In this document: positions 1 to 7,406 of the stretch, piece after piece
Numbering within the stretch: position 1 is the first letter of the stretch
How the letters are laid out: every line of letters begins with the position of its first letter
Assembly (NCBI GenBank): GCA_031292525.1
Contig: JARLGY010000045.1
Location: forward strand, 1 to 64,000
Length of the DNA stretch: 64,000 nt
Source: Flavipsychrobacter sp.
GTDB taxonomy: Bacteria > Bacteroidota > Bacteroidia > Chitinophagales > Chitinophagaceae
Direction: 5' to 3'
Program-made: the position numbers and the translations under genes
The notes under the pieces: generated by a model
Databases searched by the model: none
The model's input: the letters and a program-made list of their open reading frames with translations, nothing else
Told to the model about the DNA's origin: nothing

Positions 1-138
1 AGGTGGATCGGTAAACTAGGCGGCCATCTTGGACGAAAATCTGATGGTCCACCGGGGCTTAAAACAGTCTGGTTAGGTTATCAAAAATTATGTCATGCAG
101 TAGCGATTTATGAACTTACAGTTTTGGGTAAGGATTAG
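1..138 (+). CDS. IS4-family (Tn5-type) transposase, C-terminal fragment cut by window edge
   Basis: The first 45 codons are open from base 1 to a TAG at 136-138 and are in frame with a gene that starts outside the window. The visible peptide opens with RWIGKLGGHLGRKSDGPPG and continues through a WLGYQKL-like stretch. This resembles the tail that follows the catalytic glutamate in IS4/Tn5-type DDE transposases, where the segment packs against the catalytic core. The DDE residues themselves lie to the left of the window, so I cannot tell whether the element is intact. I see no clear terminal inverted repeat in the bases just after the stop. Its position beside AT-rich unknown genes and the RAYT array fits an accessory region. 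Confidence 0.7.
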   Translation, partial: RWIGKLGGHLGRKSDGPPGLKTVWLGYQKLCHAVAIYELTVLGKD

Positions 139-390
139 CTTGAAAAAAGGAGGGGAACTTGTGTTTTTTGTAAATGCCCGAGTGGTTGTAAAAAAAGCAG
201 ATCGGGCATTATAACGGGTAGGTGTCTTGAACTGTGATCTTTTTGATTTAGGTGATGGCTGTTGAGTGTGGGTTGTTTTAACGGTTATAAATTGGGTATA
301 GTGAACGTTATCCCTACCATTTTGTGGGTGTTCCACAGGGTTGCACATGCCAGTAGGGGCATGTGCAGTAAATGGGCGAAATAGTTGCGT

Positions 391-609
391 TTAATAATTA
401 TTTACATCCCTGATCTTGTTTGCGATGAGCCAGTTGTGGAAGGCAAGCGAATCATCTGGATAATAATGGATGACGGGACCATCTTTAAGGGCAATGATGA
501 AGTAGTGCAGATCTGCAAGGTAGGCCGATAACTGGCCTGCATGGTACGGAAAGCCGGGGTAGGTGCTGTGTGCTGGCTTGCTATTTTTTCTTTTTCTAAA
601 GAACCACAT
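391..609 (-). CDS. Small hypothetical protein (72 aa)
   Basis: This is a 72-residue open frame starting with a basic MWFFRKRKNSK stretch and ending in NKIRDVNNY. I recognise no family. The composition is protein-like (mixed aromatic, acidic and hydrophobic residues such as YLADLHYFIIALKDGP and a SLAFHNWLIANK stretch). That favours it over a second overlapping frame at 402-716, which is rich in Ser, Thr and Cys and looks like a shadow. There is no predicted signal peptide and no Shine-Dalgarno sequence, the latter being usual in this phylum. It sits alone between the transposase tail and a noncoding stretch. It could be a cytoplasmic orphan or a remnant. Confidence 0.45.
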   Translation of the reverse strand: MWFFRKRKNSKPAHSTYPGFPYHAGQLSAYLADLHYFIIALKDGPVIHYYPDDSLAFHNWLIANKIRDVNNY

Positions 610-877
610 ACAAACTGGTTTAAGTGTGAGTGGCAGGACATAAAAGAGGCGTGAAACTTAGACACCCAACACCAGGCACTGACAATGCCTAACCGGAATG
701 AATAAGCCCACGCCATAGCGGCGCGTCTTACATCATTTTTTCCGGTTTTAAAATTGTCAGTTTCGGTGTTGGAAAAAAGCTGAAGAAGCTAAAAATATGT
801 ATGTGTCACACTTAAATTATACCATGCGCAAATTTTAGTTTGGTGTAAAAATACAAATTCAGTTTAATAAACTAAGT

Positions 878-1009
878 ATGGAATTTGCGGGGCTTGAGTT
901 TGCGTGGGCACTTCCCCTTCGACCATCTTGGGATTTCTATTGGCTGATGGCATCAGCACTAGCGTTTCAAATTCCGGTGGCGAGACTGGCTGCATTTTAT
1001 AGACACTGA
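878..1009 (+). CDS. Possible small ORF (43 aa), doubtful
   Basis: An ATG-initiated frame of 43 codons ends at TGA 1007-1009. It begins MEFAGLEFAWALPLRP and contains a hydrophobic WLMASALAFQIPVARLAAF stretch that could be one membrane helix. Its base composition is clearly more GC-rich than the AT-rich DNA on its right. That could mean a real small membrane peptide or a fragment of a decayed gene. There is no recognisable ribosome binding site or homologous family. I list it only because it stands out in composition. Confidence 0.15.
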   Translation: MEFAGLEFAWALPLRPSWDFYWLMASALAFQIPVARLAAFYRH

Positions 1010-1114
1010 TCATCTTGCACAATATCCGCTCCAATATGGAATGACTTTCAATATTTATTGGTATTTTATAAATGTGTTATTTATTTGTTAATGCAATTAT
1101 GCGATATTAAAACG

Positions 1115-1138
1115 TGTAATAATACTTGTATTATTACA
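1115..1138. repeat. Perfect 11-bp inverted repeat, AT-rich hairpin
   Basis: TGTAATAATAC and GTATTATTACA are exact reverse complements separated by TT. The centre lies about 95 bases before the start of the membrane-protein gene at 1223. It could be an operator for that gene pair, a weak terminator, or a mobile-element end. No T-tract follows it directly. Confidence 0.5.
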
Positions 1139-1222
1139 ATTATATGCAAATAAAAAACTATTGATATTAAATCTTTAAATGTAATACGTTTTGACAAATA
1201 ATTAAATTAAGCAAAAATAATT

Positions 1223-2356
1223 ATGAAATCACCTTCAAAAAGCCACGGTAAGTCTAGTGCTAAATATTGGTGGATGTTAGCTTATTTTTTATTAGGTGGC
1301 GCTATCCCACTTGCTGTTTTCTTAATTGAATATTTAAATGTGAATTTATCAAATTTAACTATACTAGAAAGAAATGAATATCACAAATTTATTGAAAATG
1401 TAATTAAAGTATATTCTCCTTTGTTTATTTATGCATGGGTAGCTGGGTTCTTTTTGCCATACTACGTAATTGAAGCATATAGTCATTTTAAACATGTGAT
1501 CAGAAATAAAAAGGTTATAAAAACTAGAAGAAATGTAATAATAGCATGTATCTCGGTTGCCACATTAGTTGCCTTTTTTGACTTTTTGGGTGGAGAGCCT
1601 GCTATTTGGGAAATAAAACCGCCGATAAACATAAGTTTTGTTAGCTATTTCAATCACGCAGACGACAGTATTCCGCATTCAATTAAATCGAAAACAGAAT
1701 ATAAAAATAGCCTAAACTATATGCTATTACATGGAGATACAATTGGAGTTAAAAGAGATATTGTACAGGTTAGTAAGAATAGTCACTTGAATACGAATTG
1801 GTCTATTACTAAATATTCATATTTTTTCAGTTTGCTTATTGAAGCATTTTTTCTAAATCTGTTTTTTTATACTTGTTTATTTTATTACGGATTTCGTCAT
1901 CAGTTAAAAAAACAAAATTATGCTCAGTTTAGTAAAAACGTAAATGGATTAATAATGGCAAGCCTGTTAATTTTTATATGGTTGCTTTTGCGTTTAATGA
2001 ATAGTCATGAAAAAAATCAGCTATATCCAGATCATGATCTTCAAATTGCCAATATTGCGGTCGGAATATTAAATATTATTTGTTTGGTATTTGTGTTGCT
2101 TTCTAACATGAATGATAAAGAGCAAAAAACAGCACAATTATTTATAAATTTTATTAGTGCAATAGGTATTAGTGTAACCTCTGTCTTCGCATTTAAAGAG
2201 CCAACGTTACTTTTAATGTTTTTTGGAAATAAAGGCTCACTAGCAAGTTATGTGGTTTTCCCAATAGTCTTTGTTTTATTATATGGTGCCCATTACATAA
2301 TAAACCTTGGTAATGATTACAAAGACGAAGATGAAAACCTGGAGTTGGATGTTTAA
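1223..2356 (+). CDS. Unknown polytopic membrane protein (377 aa)
   Basis: I do not recognise the family. Hydrophobic segments are visible at about residues 16-37, 64-85, 104-123, 200-223, 242-258, 275-293, 305-324 and 340-362, suggesting eight membrane helices. A soluble loop of about 75 residues lies between the third and fourth, and the tail is acidic (NDYKDEDENLELDV). There is no signal peptide before the first helix. The gene is strikingly AT-rich compared with the backbone after 10 kb, suggesting transfer. It overlaps the next gene by 26 bases in another frame, so the two are probably translated together. Its position between a transposase tail and a RAYT array marks it as accessory. Function is unknown; a sensor, transporter or anchor are all possible. 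Confidence 0.75.
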   Translation: MKSPSKSHGKSSAKYWWMLAYFLLGGAIPLAVFLIEYLNVNLSNLTILERNEYHKFIENVIKVYSPLFIYAWVAGFFLPYYVIEAYSHFKHVIRNKKVIKTRRNVIIACISVATLVAFFDFLGGEPAIWEIKPPINISFVSYFNHADDSIPHSIKSKTEYKNSLNYMLLHGDTIGVKRDIVQVSKNSHLNTNWSITKYSYFFSLLIEAFFLNLFFYTCLFYYGFRHQLKKQNYAQFSKNVNGLIMASLLIFIWLLLRLMNSHEKNQLYPDHDLQIANIAVGILNIICLVFVLLSNMNDKEQKTAQLFINFISAIGISVTSVFAFKEPTLLLMFFGNKGSLASYVVFPIVFVLLYGAHYIINLGNDYKDEDENLELDV

Positions 2357-3209
2357 GGCTTTTCTGATTTTTACAATATTATATTCAAATAAATCAAAAG
2401 CACAGGTCGATGATTGTGTGATTTTATCAATAAAAGATACATCATTTGCAAAAATTAAGTTTATTCCAAATGTAAATATTGGAACGCATATAAATGGAAT
2501 AGGTGTGGACTGTATAATGACAAAGCTATTTCTATTGACTGCAACTTCATGTTTAGAAACAAACTTACGTTCAGGTACCAAATATTTTCTTTCTTACTTA
2601 GGAATACCAGGCTCAAGTTACACGCTTGAACAGCAGATAACTTGCTCTTACAATTTTGGTAGAGCGGAGATATCTAAATTTAGATGCAATAAACTTTATG
2701 CAAATGTGTTATCATACTACTACATTGGATATTTTTCTACAGACAATACATCTCAATTGTCTGGAGGGATGAAATACCAGCACAATAATTCAAAATATGA
2801 ATTCAATTTTGTTATTGAAGATGATTTTTTAGCGTTTTTTGAATTGGATCAATACAGAACATTCGCATTCGAATTGAACAAAAAGGAAATTGATAAGAAA
2901 AATATCGTCGGCCTCGGTGCTGGACTTATTTTTTGGACTGGAACAACTGTAGGATTGGGATTTTTACATAGAAATCAAACGTATAATCTAACGCGTCAAT
3001 ACGGCGGTTTATATTCAAATGGAATAGCCTATCTTAAAGTGTATTATAACAATTTGAGTTTAAGTATCGGCTATGATTCAGAGGGCATTAGATCAACCTT
3101 GCAAAACAGTTTCCACAATCTAATAGACGATGGTAAAATACCTGCACTAAATCGAGGTGGAAGATTTTTTTTACAATTGTCATATTGGGATCTTGGTTCA
3201 TTGTACTAA
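2331..3209 (+). CDS. Unknown exported protein, possible outer-membrane beta-barrel (292 aa)
   Basis: I chose the ATG at 2331 rather than one 24 bases upstream because it gives a good signal peptide: MKTWSWMFK, a hydrophobic AFLIFTILYS core, then SKAQ as a plausible cleavage site. The mature part is rich in alternating aromatic and polar residues, with repeated short strands such as LYANVLSYYYIGYF, GLGAGLIFWTGTTVGLGF and FFLQLSYWDLGSLY. This pattern, ending near an aromatic C-terminus, suggests an outer-membrane beta-barrel, but this is inference. The start lies inside the last 26 bases of the upstream membrane-protein gene, so translational coupling is likely. The gene is AT-rich like its partner. 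No family recognised. Confidence 0.75.
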   Translation: MKTWSWMFKAFLIFTILYSNKSKAQVDDCVILSIKDTSFAKIKFIPNVNIGTHINGIGVDCIMTKLFLLTATSCLETNLRSGTKYFLSYLGIPGSSYTLEQQITCSYNFGRAEISKFRCNKLYANVLSYYYIGYFSTDNTSQLSGGMKYQHNNSKYEFNFVIEDDFLAFFELDQYRTFAFELNKKEIDKKNIVGLGAGLIFWTGTTVGLGFLHRNQTYNLTRQYGGLYSNGIAYLKVYYNNLSLSIGYDSEGIRSTLQNSFHNLIDDGKIPALNRGGRFFLQLSYWDLGSLY

Positions 3210-3222
3210 AATAACCGTGATG

Positions 3223-3250
3223 TTCCCGATGTTCAGAAAGGCATCTGGAA
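3223..3250. repeat. REP-like palindrome, mutated copy
   Basis: The sequence TTCCCGATGTTCAGAAAGG followed by CATCTGGAA is a degraded version of the palindrome at 3914-3941. One substitution in the left arm breaks pairing. It marks the left end of the decayed RAYT unit. Confidence 0.7.
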
Positions 3251-3351
3251 CTGCCAATAAGCTTCCGTTTGGTAAACGGCATTCAAGGTGCTAAGCTGAA
3301 TAGTTGTGATGTTGTCTGAAATTTATTTTCAATTTATCTTGTGAGCGCTAT

Positions 3352-3880
3352 AGGGGCTATGCTTACAAAATACGAGACCCGCAAGGGCTATACTTTTTAA
3401 CCTGCACAATAACCCAGTGGATAGACGTATTTACACGTCGTTGTTATGCTGATATTATTGTTGACAGCCTTAATTATTGTATCCTTCATAAAGGCCTGCG
3501 TATATACGGCTGGGTGATCATGAGTAACCACATACACTCATTGTGTTGTGCGAGGAAGAGGCTAAACTAAGTAATATTCTAAGAGACTTTAAAAAGTTTA
3601 CGGCTAAACAAATTGTAGTAGCTATTGAAGCTAATAATAAAGAAAGCCGCAAAAACTGGTTATTATGGTTATTGAAGCCCAAAGGCGAAATTACTTTCTG
3701 GCAGCCCGATAACCATGTAGAAACAATATTGAGTGAAGCATTTTCAATGAGAAGTTGAACTATATTCACAACAATCCGGTAAGGGCAGGCTTTGTAGATC
3801 GGCTAGATGCTTACCCTTATAGCAGTGCATATCGCCTGGGTACCAACGAAGCTAAGATCAGGCTATCGTACATTATCTAA
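3352..3880 (+). pseudogene. RAYT transposase pseudogene (start codon lost, two frameshifts)
   Basis: Aligned by eye with the intact copy at 4043-4573, this copy has three lesions. The ATG is AGG at 3352-3354. One base is missing just before the sequence encoding the HIH motif (CATACACTCATT instead of CATACATCTCATT, near 3535). One T is missing near 3748 (GCATTTTCAATG against GCATTTTTTAATG). Outside these the two are nearly identical and end at the same TAA context. A short open stretch inside it (3543-3758) is only the middle of the broken gene. It can be read as the donor or the product of a tandem duplication that then lost function. Confidence 0.85.
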
Positions 3881-3913
3881 ACAACAGCGCTTTGAATCCC
3901 GCTTGCCACGATG

Positions 3914-3941
3914 TTCCAGATGTTCTGAAAGGCATCTGGAA
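3914..3941. repeat. REP-like palindrome at left end of intact RAYT unit
   Basis: TTCCAGATG and CATCTGGAA form a perfect 9-bp stem around the loop TTCTGAAAGG. The same element in opposite orientation closes the unit at 4621-4648, so the intact RAYT gene is bounded by inverted REPs. Confidence 0.8.
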
Positions 3942-4042
3942 CCGCCAATAAGCTTCCGTTTTGTAAACGGCATTCAAGATGCTTAGCTGAATAGCTGTGA
4001 TGTTGTCTGAAATTTATTTTCAATTTATCTTGTGAGCACAAT

Positions 4043-4573
4043 ATGGGCTATGCTTACAAAATACGAGACCAGCAAGGGCTATACTTTTTAACCTGCACAA
4101 TAACCCAGTGGATAGACGTATTTACACGTCGTTGCTATGCTGATATTGTTGTTGACAGCCTTAATTATTGCATCCTTCATAAAGGCCTGCGCGTATACGG
4201 CTGGGTGATCATGAGTAACCACATACATCTCATTGTGTCGTGCGAGGAAGAGGCTAAACTAAGTGATATTCTAAGAGACTTTAAAAAGTTTACATCTAAA
4301 CAAATTGTAGTAGCTATTGAAGCTAATAATAAAGAAAGCCGCAAAAACTGGTTATTATGGTTATTGAAGCCCAAAGGCGAAATTACTTTCTGGCAGCCCG
4401 ATAATCATGCAGAAACAATATTGAGTGAAGCATTTTTTAATGAGAAGTTGAACTATATTCACAACAATCCGGTAAAATCAGGCTTTGTAGATCAGCCAGA
4501 TGCTTACCCTTATAGCAGTGCATATCGCCTGGGCACCAACGGAGCTAAGATCAGGCTATCGTACATTATCTAA
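4043..4573 (+). CDS. REP-associated tyrosine transposase (RAYT), IS200-like Y1 superfamily
   Basis: This 176-residue protein belongs to the Y1 transposase (HUH) superfamily. The metal-binding motif is visible as MSNHIHLIV with His60 and His62. The candidate nucleophile is Tyr138 in LNYIHNNPV, the usual C-terminal Tyr-containing helix of RAYTs. RAYTs nick single-stranded DNA at REP hairpins and are normally domesticated, moving short REP elements rather than themselves. The length is typical. The start ATG is supported by the copy upstream, where exactly this codon is mutated. REP-like palindromes flank the gene on both sides and a third REP-bounded element follows. Frame, motif and tyrosine are all intact, so it is probably active or recently so. 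Confidence 0.9.
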   Translation: MGYAYKIRDQQGLYFLTCTITQWIDVFTRRCYADIVVDSLNYCILHKGLRVYGWVIMSNHIHLIVSCEEEAKLSDILRDFKKFTSKQIVVAIEANNKESRKNWLLWLLKPKGEITFWQPDNHAETILSEAFFNEKLNYIHNNPVKSGFVDQPDAYPYSSAYRLGTNGAKIRLSYII

Positions 4574-4620
4574 ACAACAGCGCTTTGAATACCGCTTGCA
4601 AAGCGGGTTTCTATTTCCAA

Positions 4621-4648
4621 TTCCAGATGCCTTTCAGAACATCTGGAA
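4621..4648. repeat. REP-like palindrome at right end of RAYT unit
   Basis: TTCCAGATG, loop CCTTTCAGAA, CATCTGGAA. It is the reverse complement of the left-end REP at 3914-3941. A copy identical through the following ATATCGA lies at 4756-4783. Confidence 0.8.
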
Positions 4649-4653
4649 TATCG

Positions 4654-4783
4654 AAGTTCTGAAAGGCATCTGGAACCGATAATAAGCTTACGTTTTGTAA
4701 ATGGCATTCAAGAGAGTTAGCTGACTATTTTTTTGTTGTCTGAATTCTATTTCAATTCCAGATGCCTTTCAGAACATCTGGAA
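4654..4783. mobile_element. REPIN-like mini-element (REP-bounded, no gene)
   Basis: TTCTGAAAGGCATCTGGAA at 4657-4675 and its exact reverse complement at 4756-4774 bound about 80 bases. The inner left part resembles the leader of the RAYT units (AATAAGCTTACGTTTTGTAAATGGCATTC against the versions at 3950 and 3259). The inner right part resembles the GTTGTCTGAA-TTTATTTCAATT stretch before the transposase start. It therefore looks like a non-autonomous derivative in which the gene has been lost but both ends kept, similar in plan to a REPIN. Confidence 0.65.
4756..4783. repeat. REP-like palindrome closing the mini-element
   Basis: The same 28-base palindrome as 4621-4648, and the following ATATCGA is also shared. 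It lies at the border between the repeat array and the unique sequence before the T9SS gene. Confidence 0.8.
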
Positions 4784-5356
4784 TATCGAAACCTTCTTTA
4801 TACAGCCGTGGAACATCTCCAATCGTGGAACTGTGGATATCATCTTTTGCCCACAATATTTGCTCATTGTACCTTACATCCGTTAATGTGAGCATGTAGT
4901 CCGTTAACACAAGGCTGCAAACAATAAAATTGTTTTTACGCCGGCATTTTTCAGGGAAGTTCTTTATAAACTGCAACAGACATTTTTTTCTGATCAAAAC
5001 GGACATTTTCTTTAAAACCCGCCACCGTAAAGCCTTTCCACCGAAATGCAAAATGTTTGCGCACGGACATTCTAAGGCATTTTGTTTTTAGCAGGCTCGC
5101 AAAACTTTATGAAAAGTCGATAGATAATAGTTCAAACTCACCCTGTCCGGAACCGGACCGCATCGGACAGCACCAGACAGTTGAAATTAAACGAATATCA
5201 GCCACCAGTATGGGTTTTTCCATATTTAAAACGGTCTGCCTGTCCGGTTTCAGGTTTCCCTGTCCGCCAGACACCTGGCATTTTTTATAACGATCGGGAA
5301 TATATAACACCCAAATATTCCAGTGATTTTTATAAATTACGTTTAATTGTATCACT
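4784..5356. other. Intergenic stretch between REP array and T9SS gene; possible gene remnant
   Basis: There is no convincing gene here. A minus-strand open frame at 4752-5051 includes a protein-like stretch (YNEQILWAKDDIHSSTIGD) but its last residues are encoded by the REP palindrome. It may be the tail of a gene interrupted or capped by REP insertion. Between 5143 and 5266 the heptamer CTGTCCG occurs three times on the plus strand (5143, 5240, 5260) and once as its complement (5164). The significance of this is unclear. Confidence 0.4.
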
Positions 5357-7372
5357 ATGAAAAGGTTTTTCTGTTTACTTATAGCCCTGTTGTCTTACGC
5401 CACTTGCTCATATGCGCAAAACCGCCAGGTTCGGTACGATGGCCAGGGAACCGGGTACCACATTTACGACAGCAAAGTGGACAGCCAGAAAAATATTGTG
5501 AGCATTGGTGGTGCCGGTTATCCATTTATCATGAAAACCGATATAAGCGGAAACAAACTGTGGTCAAGAAGAATAAACACACCGTACCTCGGTCCTTTAA
5601 CCCCGCTGAAGGTGGAAGTAGATGCCAGCGGTAATTATGTGGTGCTGCTTAAATATCAATGGCCTGTACTGGTAAAATTCAGTCCCGAGGGCGACCTTTT
5701 GTCTTCAAAGCAATTTACATACAATAGCCAGGTCAACAATAATACAACTTCGTTCACCTTGCTCCCAAACGGCAATATTGCCATCTGTGGCTTCAACGAT
5801 TTTGACCATAATTTAAGTAGCTCATGGATAGAATGGATGGGGTACCTGTATGTAATAGATAGCACGGGCGCGCCGGTATATCTTAAATCATTCGGCTTCA
5901 CATACTGGATACAGGAGTATTATTTTTACGATATCACAAGCAGCGGAAACAAGATATACATCTGTGGCAAGTACAACAATTCACCCCTCATTCTATCTAC
6001 CGATCTGGACGGTAACAATAACATCGAGCGTACCTTCCCAACTGTAGATACCCTCGACAATATTAACTACAGTGCTATCAACTATAACAAGATATCTTAT
6101 ACACATGGAGCGTTGTATGTAGGGGGGACAATGGCGGATAATAACAATGCGCACACTGTGCAAATAGTTGGGACCGTGGATACAGGTACATTCGCTTTTC
6201 ATGGTGCAGCAATTGCGGGCTTAAGAGACACCAATGTTTCCAGTGCAGTGTTCTATCCCAGCGACAGCAGCACATTGTTTTTTGCTGATCAGGATGTGGC
6301 CAGCCACGGAAGGTCTGTCTTGTATGGCAAAGTAGTGTCAGATACGCTGATGCAGGCACGCAAGATGATATCCGACTCGTTACTAACCATCAGCAGCCTT
6401 GTCATGGCTGCTGATACCGCGATCTTTACCGGCAACTTTCACGTAAACAACACATTGGACGCTTTCCTTGCAAGCTACAATACAGATGCACCTTCAACCC
6501 AGTTAACGCATGTGGTAGATACACAGGTGTACTTCTCCAGGTTTGATCTTTCGCCATCCACTACACCCGATCCCGGAATTGTGTATAGGAACACGCCTTC
6601 AGATAGTGTCATCCAGGCTATAGATTCACCCTGCATAGTAGAATTGCATGTGTGCGGTTCTGACAGATGTAAGCCCATTCCTTTTGTTCAGCCTGTACCG
6701 TCGGCCGAGGTATGCTTTGGCGACACTGTATTTTTATCTATCGGCGGCTGTTTTCATAGCACATGGTACCGTAACGATACCTTGCTGCCAGGCTTTAGCG
6801 ACCTGCTACCCGCTACAAAGTCAGGTACTTACTATTTTGTTGCAGACAATGGTATTTGCTACGATACGTCATCCGGTTCGCATGTCACCATCAGGCCATC
6901 AATCACGCCCTTAATAACCCGCTTTGATGATACGCTTAAAGCCAGCTATGGAGCTACCTACCAGTGGCTCGATAGTAATTTCTTTCCTATTGCTAATGAC
7001 ACCGATAGTGTGCTGGTATTTACCACACCCGGCAAGTATGCAGTAAAGGTCACTGATTCATTTGGGTGTTCGGCTGTTTCTTCGCTCTTTAATACAATCA
7101 ATGTATCTGTTGCCCAGCTTAGTAGTGGGCACGATAATGTACGTATCTACCCAAACCCTGCAACCAATAAATTTACCATACAGCAGGAAAATACAGGCAC
7201 GCTTGAGGTAGAGATCACCGACCAGTCTGGCAGGGTAATTGGCCGGTTCATTCAAAACAAGGAGGTGACAGAATACAGTACATCTTCACTGCATATACCT
7301 GCCGGACTCTATCTTATCAAGATGAAGAACAATGCGGCAATAACTATAAAGAAACTTGTTGTTTTGGATTAA
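5357..7372 (+). CDS. Secreted protein with T9SS type A sorting domain (671 aa)
   Basis: It has a clean signal peptide (MKRFFCLLIALLSYATCSYAQ). A long repetitive region to about residue 420 has WD/propeller-like spacing of short strands (SKVDSQKNIVSIGGAGYPF, VDASGNYVVLLKY), typical of exported beta-propeller proteins. Two Ig/PKD-like segments around 450-580 follow (CFGDTVFLSIGG; TPGKYAVKVTDSFGCSA). The last 75 residues carry the type A sorting domain: VRIYPNPATNKFTI, a TDQSGRVIG turn, and IPAGLYLIKMKN before the final strand. Such domains direct passage through the type IX system and are usually cleaved for attachment or release at the surface. No enzyme motif is visible, so it is probably a surface or adhesin-like protein. 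It stands alone. Confidence 0.85.
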   Translation: MKRFFCLLIALLSYATCSYAQNRQVRYDGQGTGYHIYDSKVDSQKNIVSIGGAGYPFIMKTDISGNKLWSRRINTPYLGPLTPLKVEVDASGNYVVLLKYQWPVLVKFSPEGDLLSSKQFTYNSQVNNNTTSFTLLPNGNIAICGFNDFDHNLSSSWIEWMGYLYVIDSTGAPVYLKSFGFTYWIQEYYFYDITSSGNKIYICGKYNNSPLILSTDLDGNNNIERTFPTVDTLDNINYSAINYNKISYTHGALYVGGTMADNNNAHTVQIVGTVDTGTFAFHGAAIAGLRDTNVSSAVFYPSDSSTLFFADQDVASHGRSVLYGKVVSDTLMQARKMISDSLLTISSLVMAADTAIFTGNFHVNNTLDAFLASYNTDAPSTQLTHVVDTQVYFSRFDLSPSTTPDPGIVYRNTPSDSVIQAIDSPCIVELHVCGSDRCKPIPFVQPVPSAEVCFGDTVFLSIGGCFHSTWYRNDTLLPGFSDLLPATKSGTYYFVADNGICYDTSSGSHVTIRPSITPLITRFDDTLKASYGATYQWLDSNFFPIANDTDSVLVFTTPGKYAVKVTDSFGCSAVSSLFNTINVSVAQLSSGHDNVRIYPNPATNKFTIQQENTGTLEVEITDQSGRVIGRFIQNKEVTEYSTSSLHIPAGLYLIKMKNNAAITIKKLVVLD

Positions 7373-7406
7373 GGATGCGTGTCAAGCGGGTTTTCTTACT
7401 GAATAC

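Larger units (their letters stand above)
610..1222. other. Gene-poor AT-rich intergenic stretch
   Basis: About 600 bases without a convincing gene. The left half is moderately GC and the right half (from about 1020) is very AT-rich. One 43-codon frame (878-1009, plus) and one perfect AT-rich hairpin (1115-1138) are listed separately. I see no tRNA-like cloverleaf and no strong TAnnTTTG promoter box. Confidence 0.5.
3219..3909 (+). mobile_element. RAYT/REP unit, copy 1 (decayed)
   Basis: This is the first of two tandem units of about 691 bases. It contains a REP-like palindrome (3223-3250), a leader of about 100 bases, and a broken RAYT frame (3352-3880). Equivalent positions in copy 2 are offset by 691 before the first deletion and by 693 at the stop codon. 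The two units therefore differ in length only by the two single-base deletions in the gene, and otherwise by scattered substitutions. This indicates a fairly recent direct duplication followed by decay of this copy. Confidence 0.8.
3910..4648 (+). mobile_element. RAYT/REP unit, copy 2 (intact gene, inverted REP ends)
   Basis: This unit runs from a REP palindrome (3914-3941), through a leader of about 100 bases and an intact RAYT gene (4043-4573), to a REP palindrome in the opposite orientation (4621-4648). The arrangement matches a REP element with its cognate tyrosine transposase, as known for RAYT systems. Confidence 0.75.

Noticed and set aside
88-348. Minus-strand open frame of 86 codons overlapping the transposase tail
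   Set aside because: It overlaps the coding tail of the IS4-type transposase and has a Thr/Gln/Ser-rich low-complexity composition with no domain.
402-716. Second minus-strand frame overlapping the 72-residue ORF
   Set aside because: Its Ser/Thr/Cys-rich composition and lack of any domain make the other frame more likely.
4752-5051. Minus-strand frame ending in the REP palindrome, considered as a gene
   Set aside because: Its C-terminus is encoded by the REP repeat and no family is recognised. It is mentioned only as a possible remnant.
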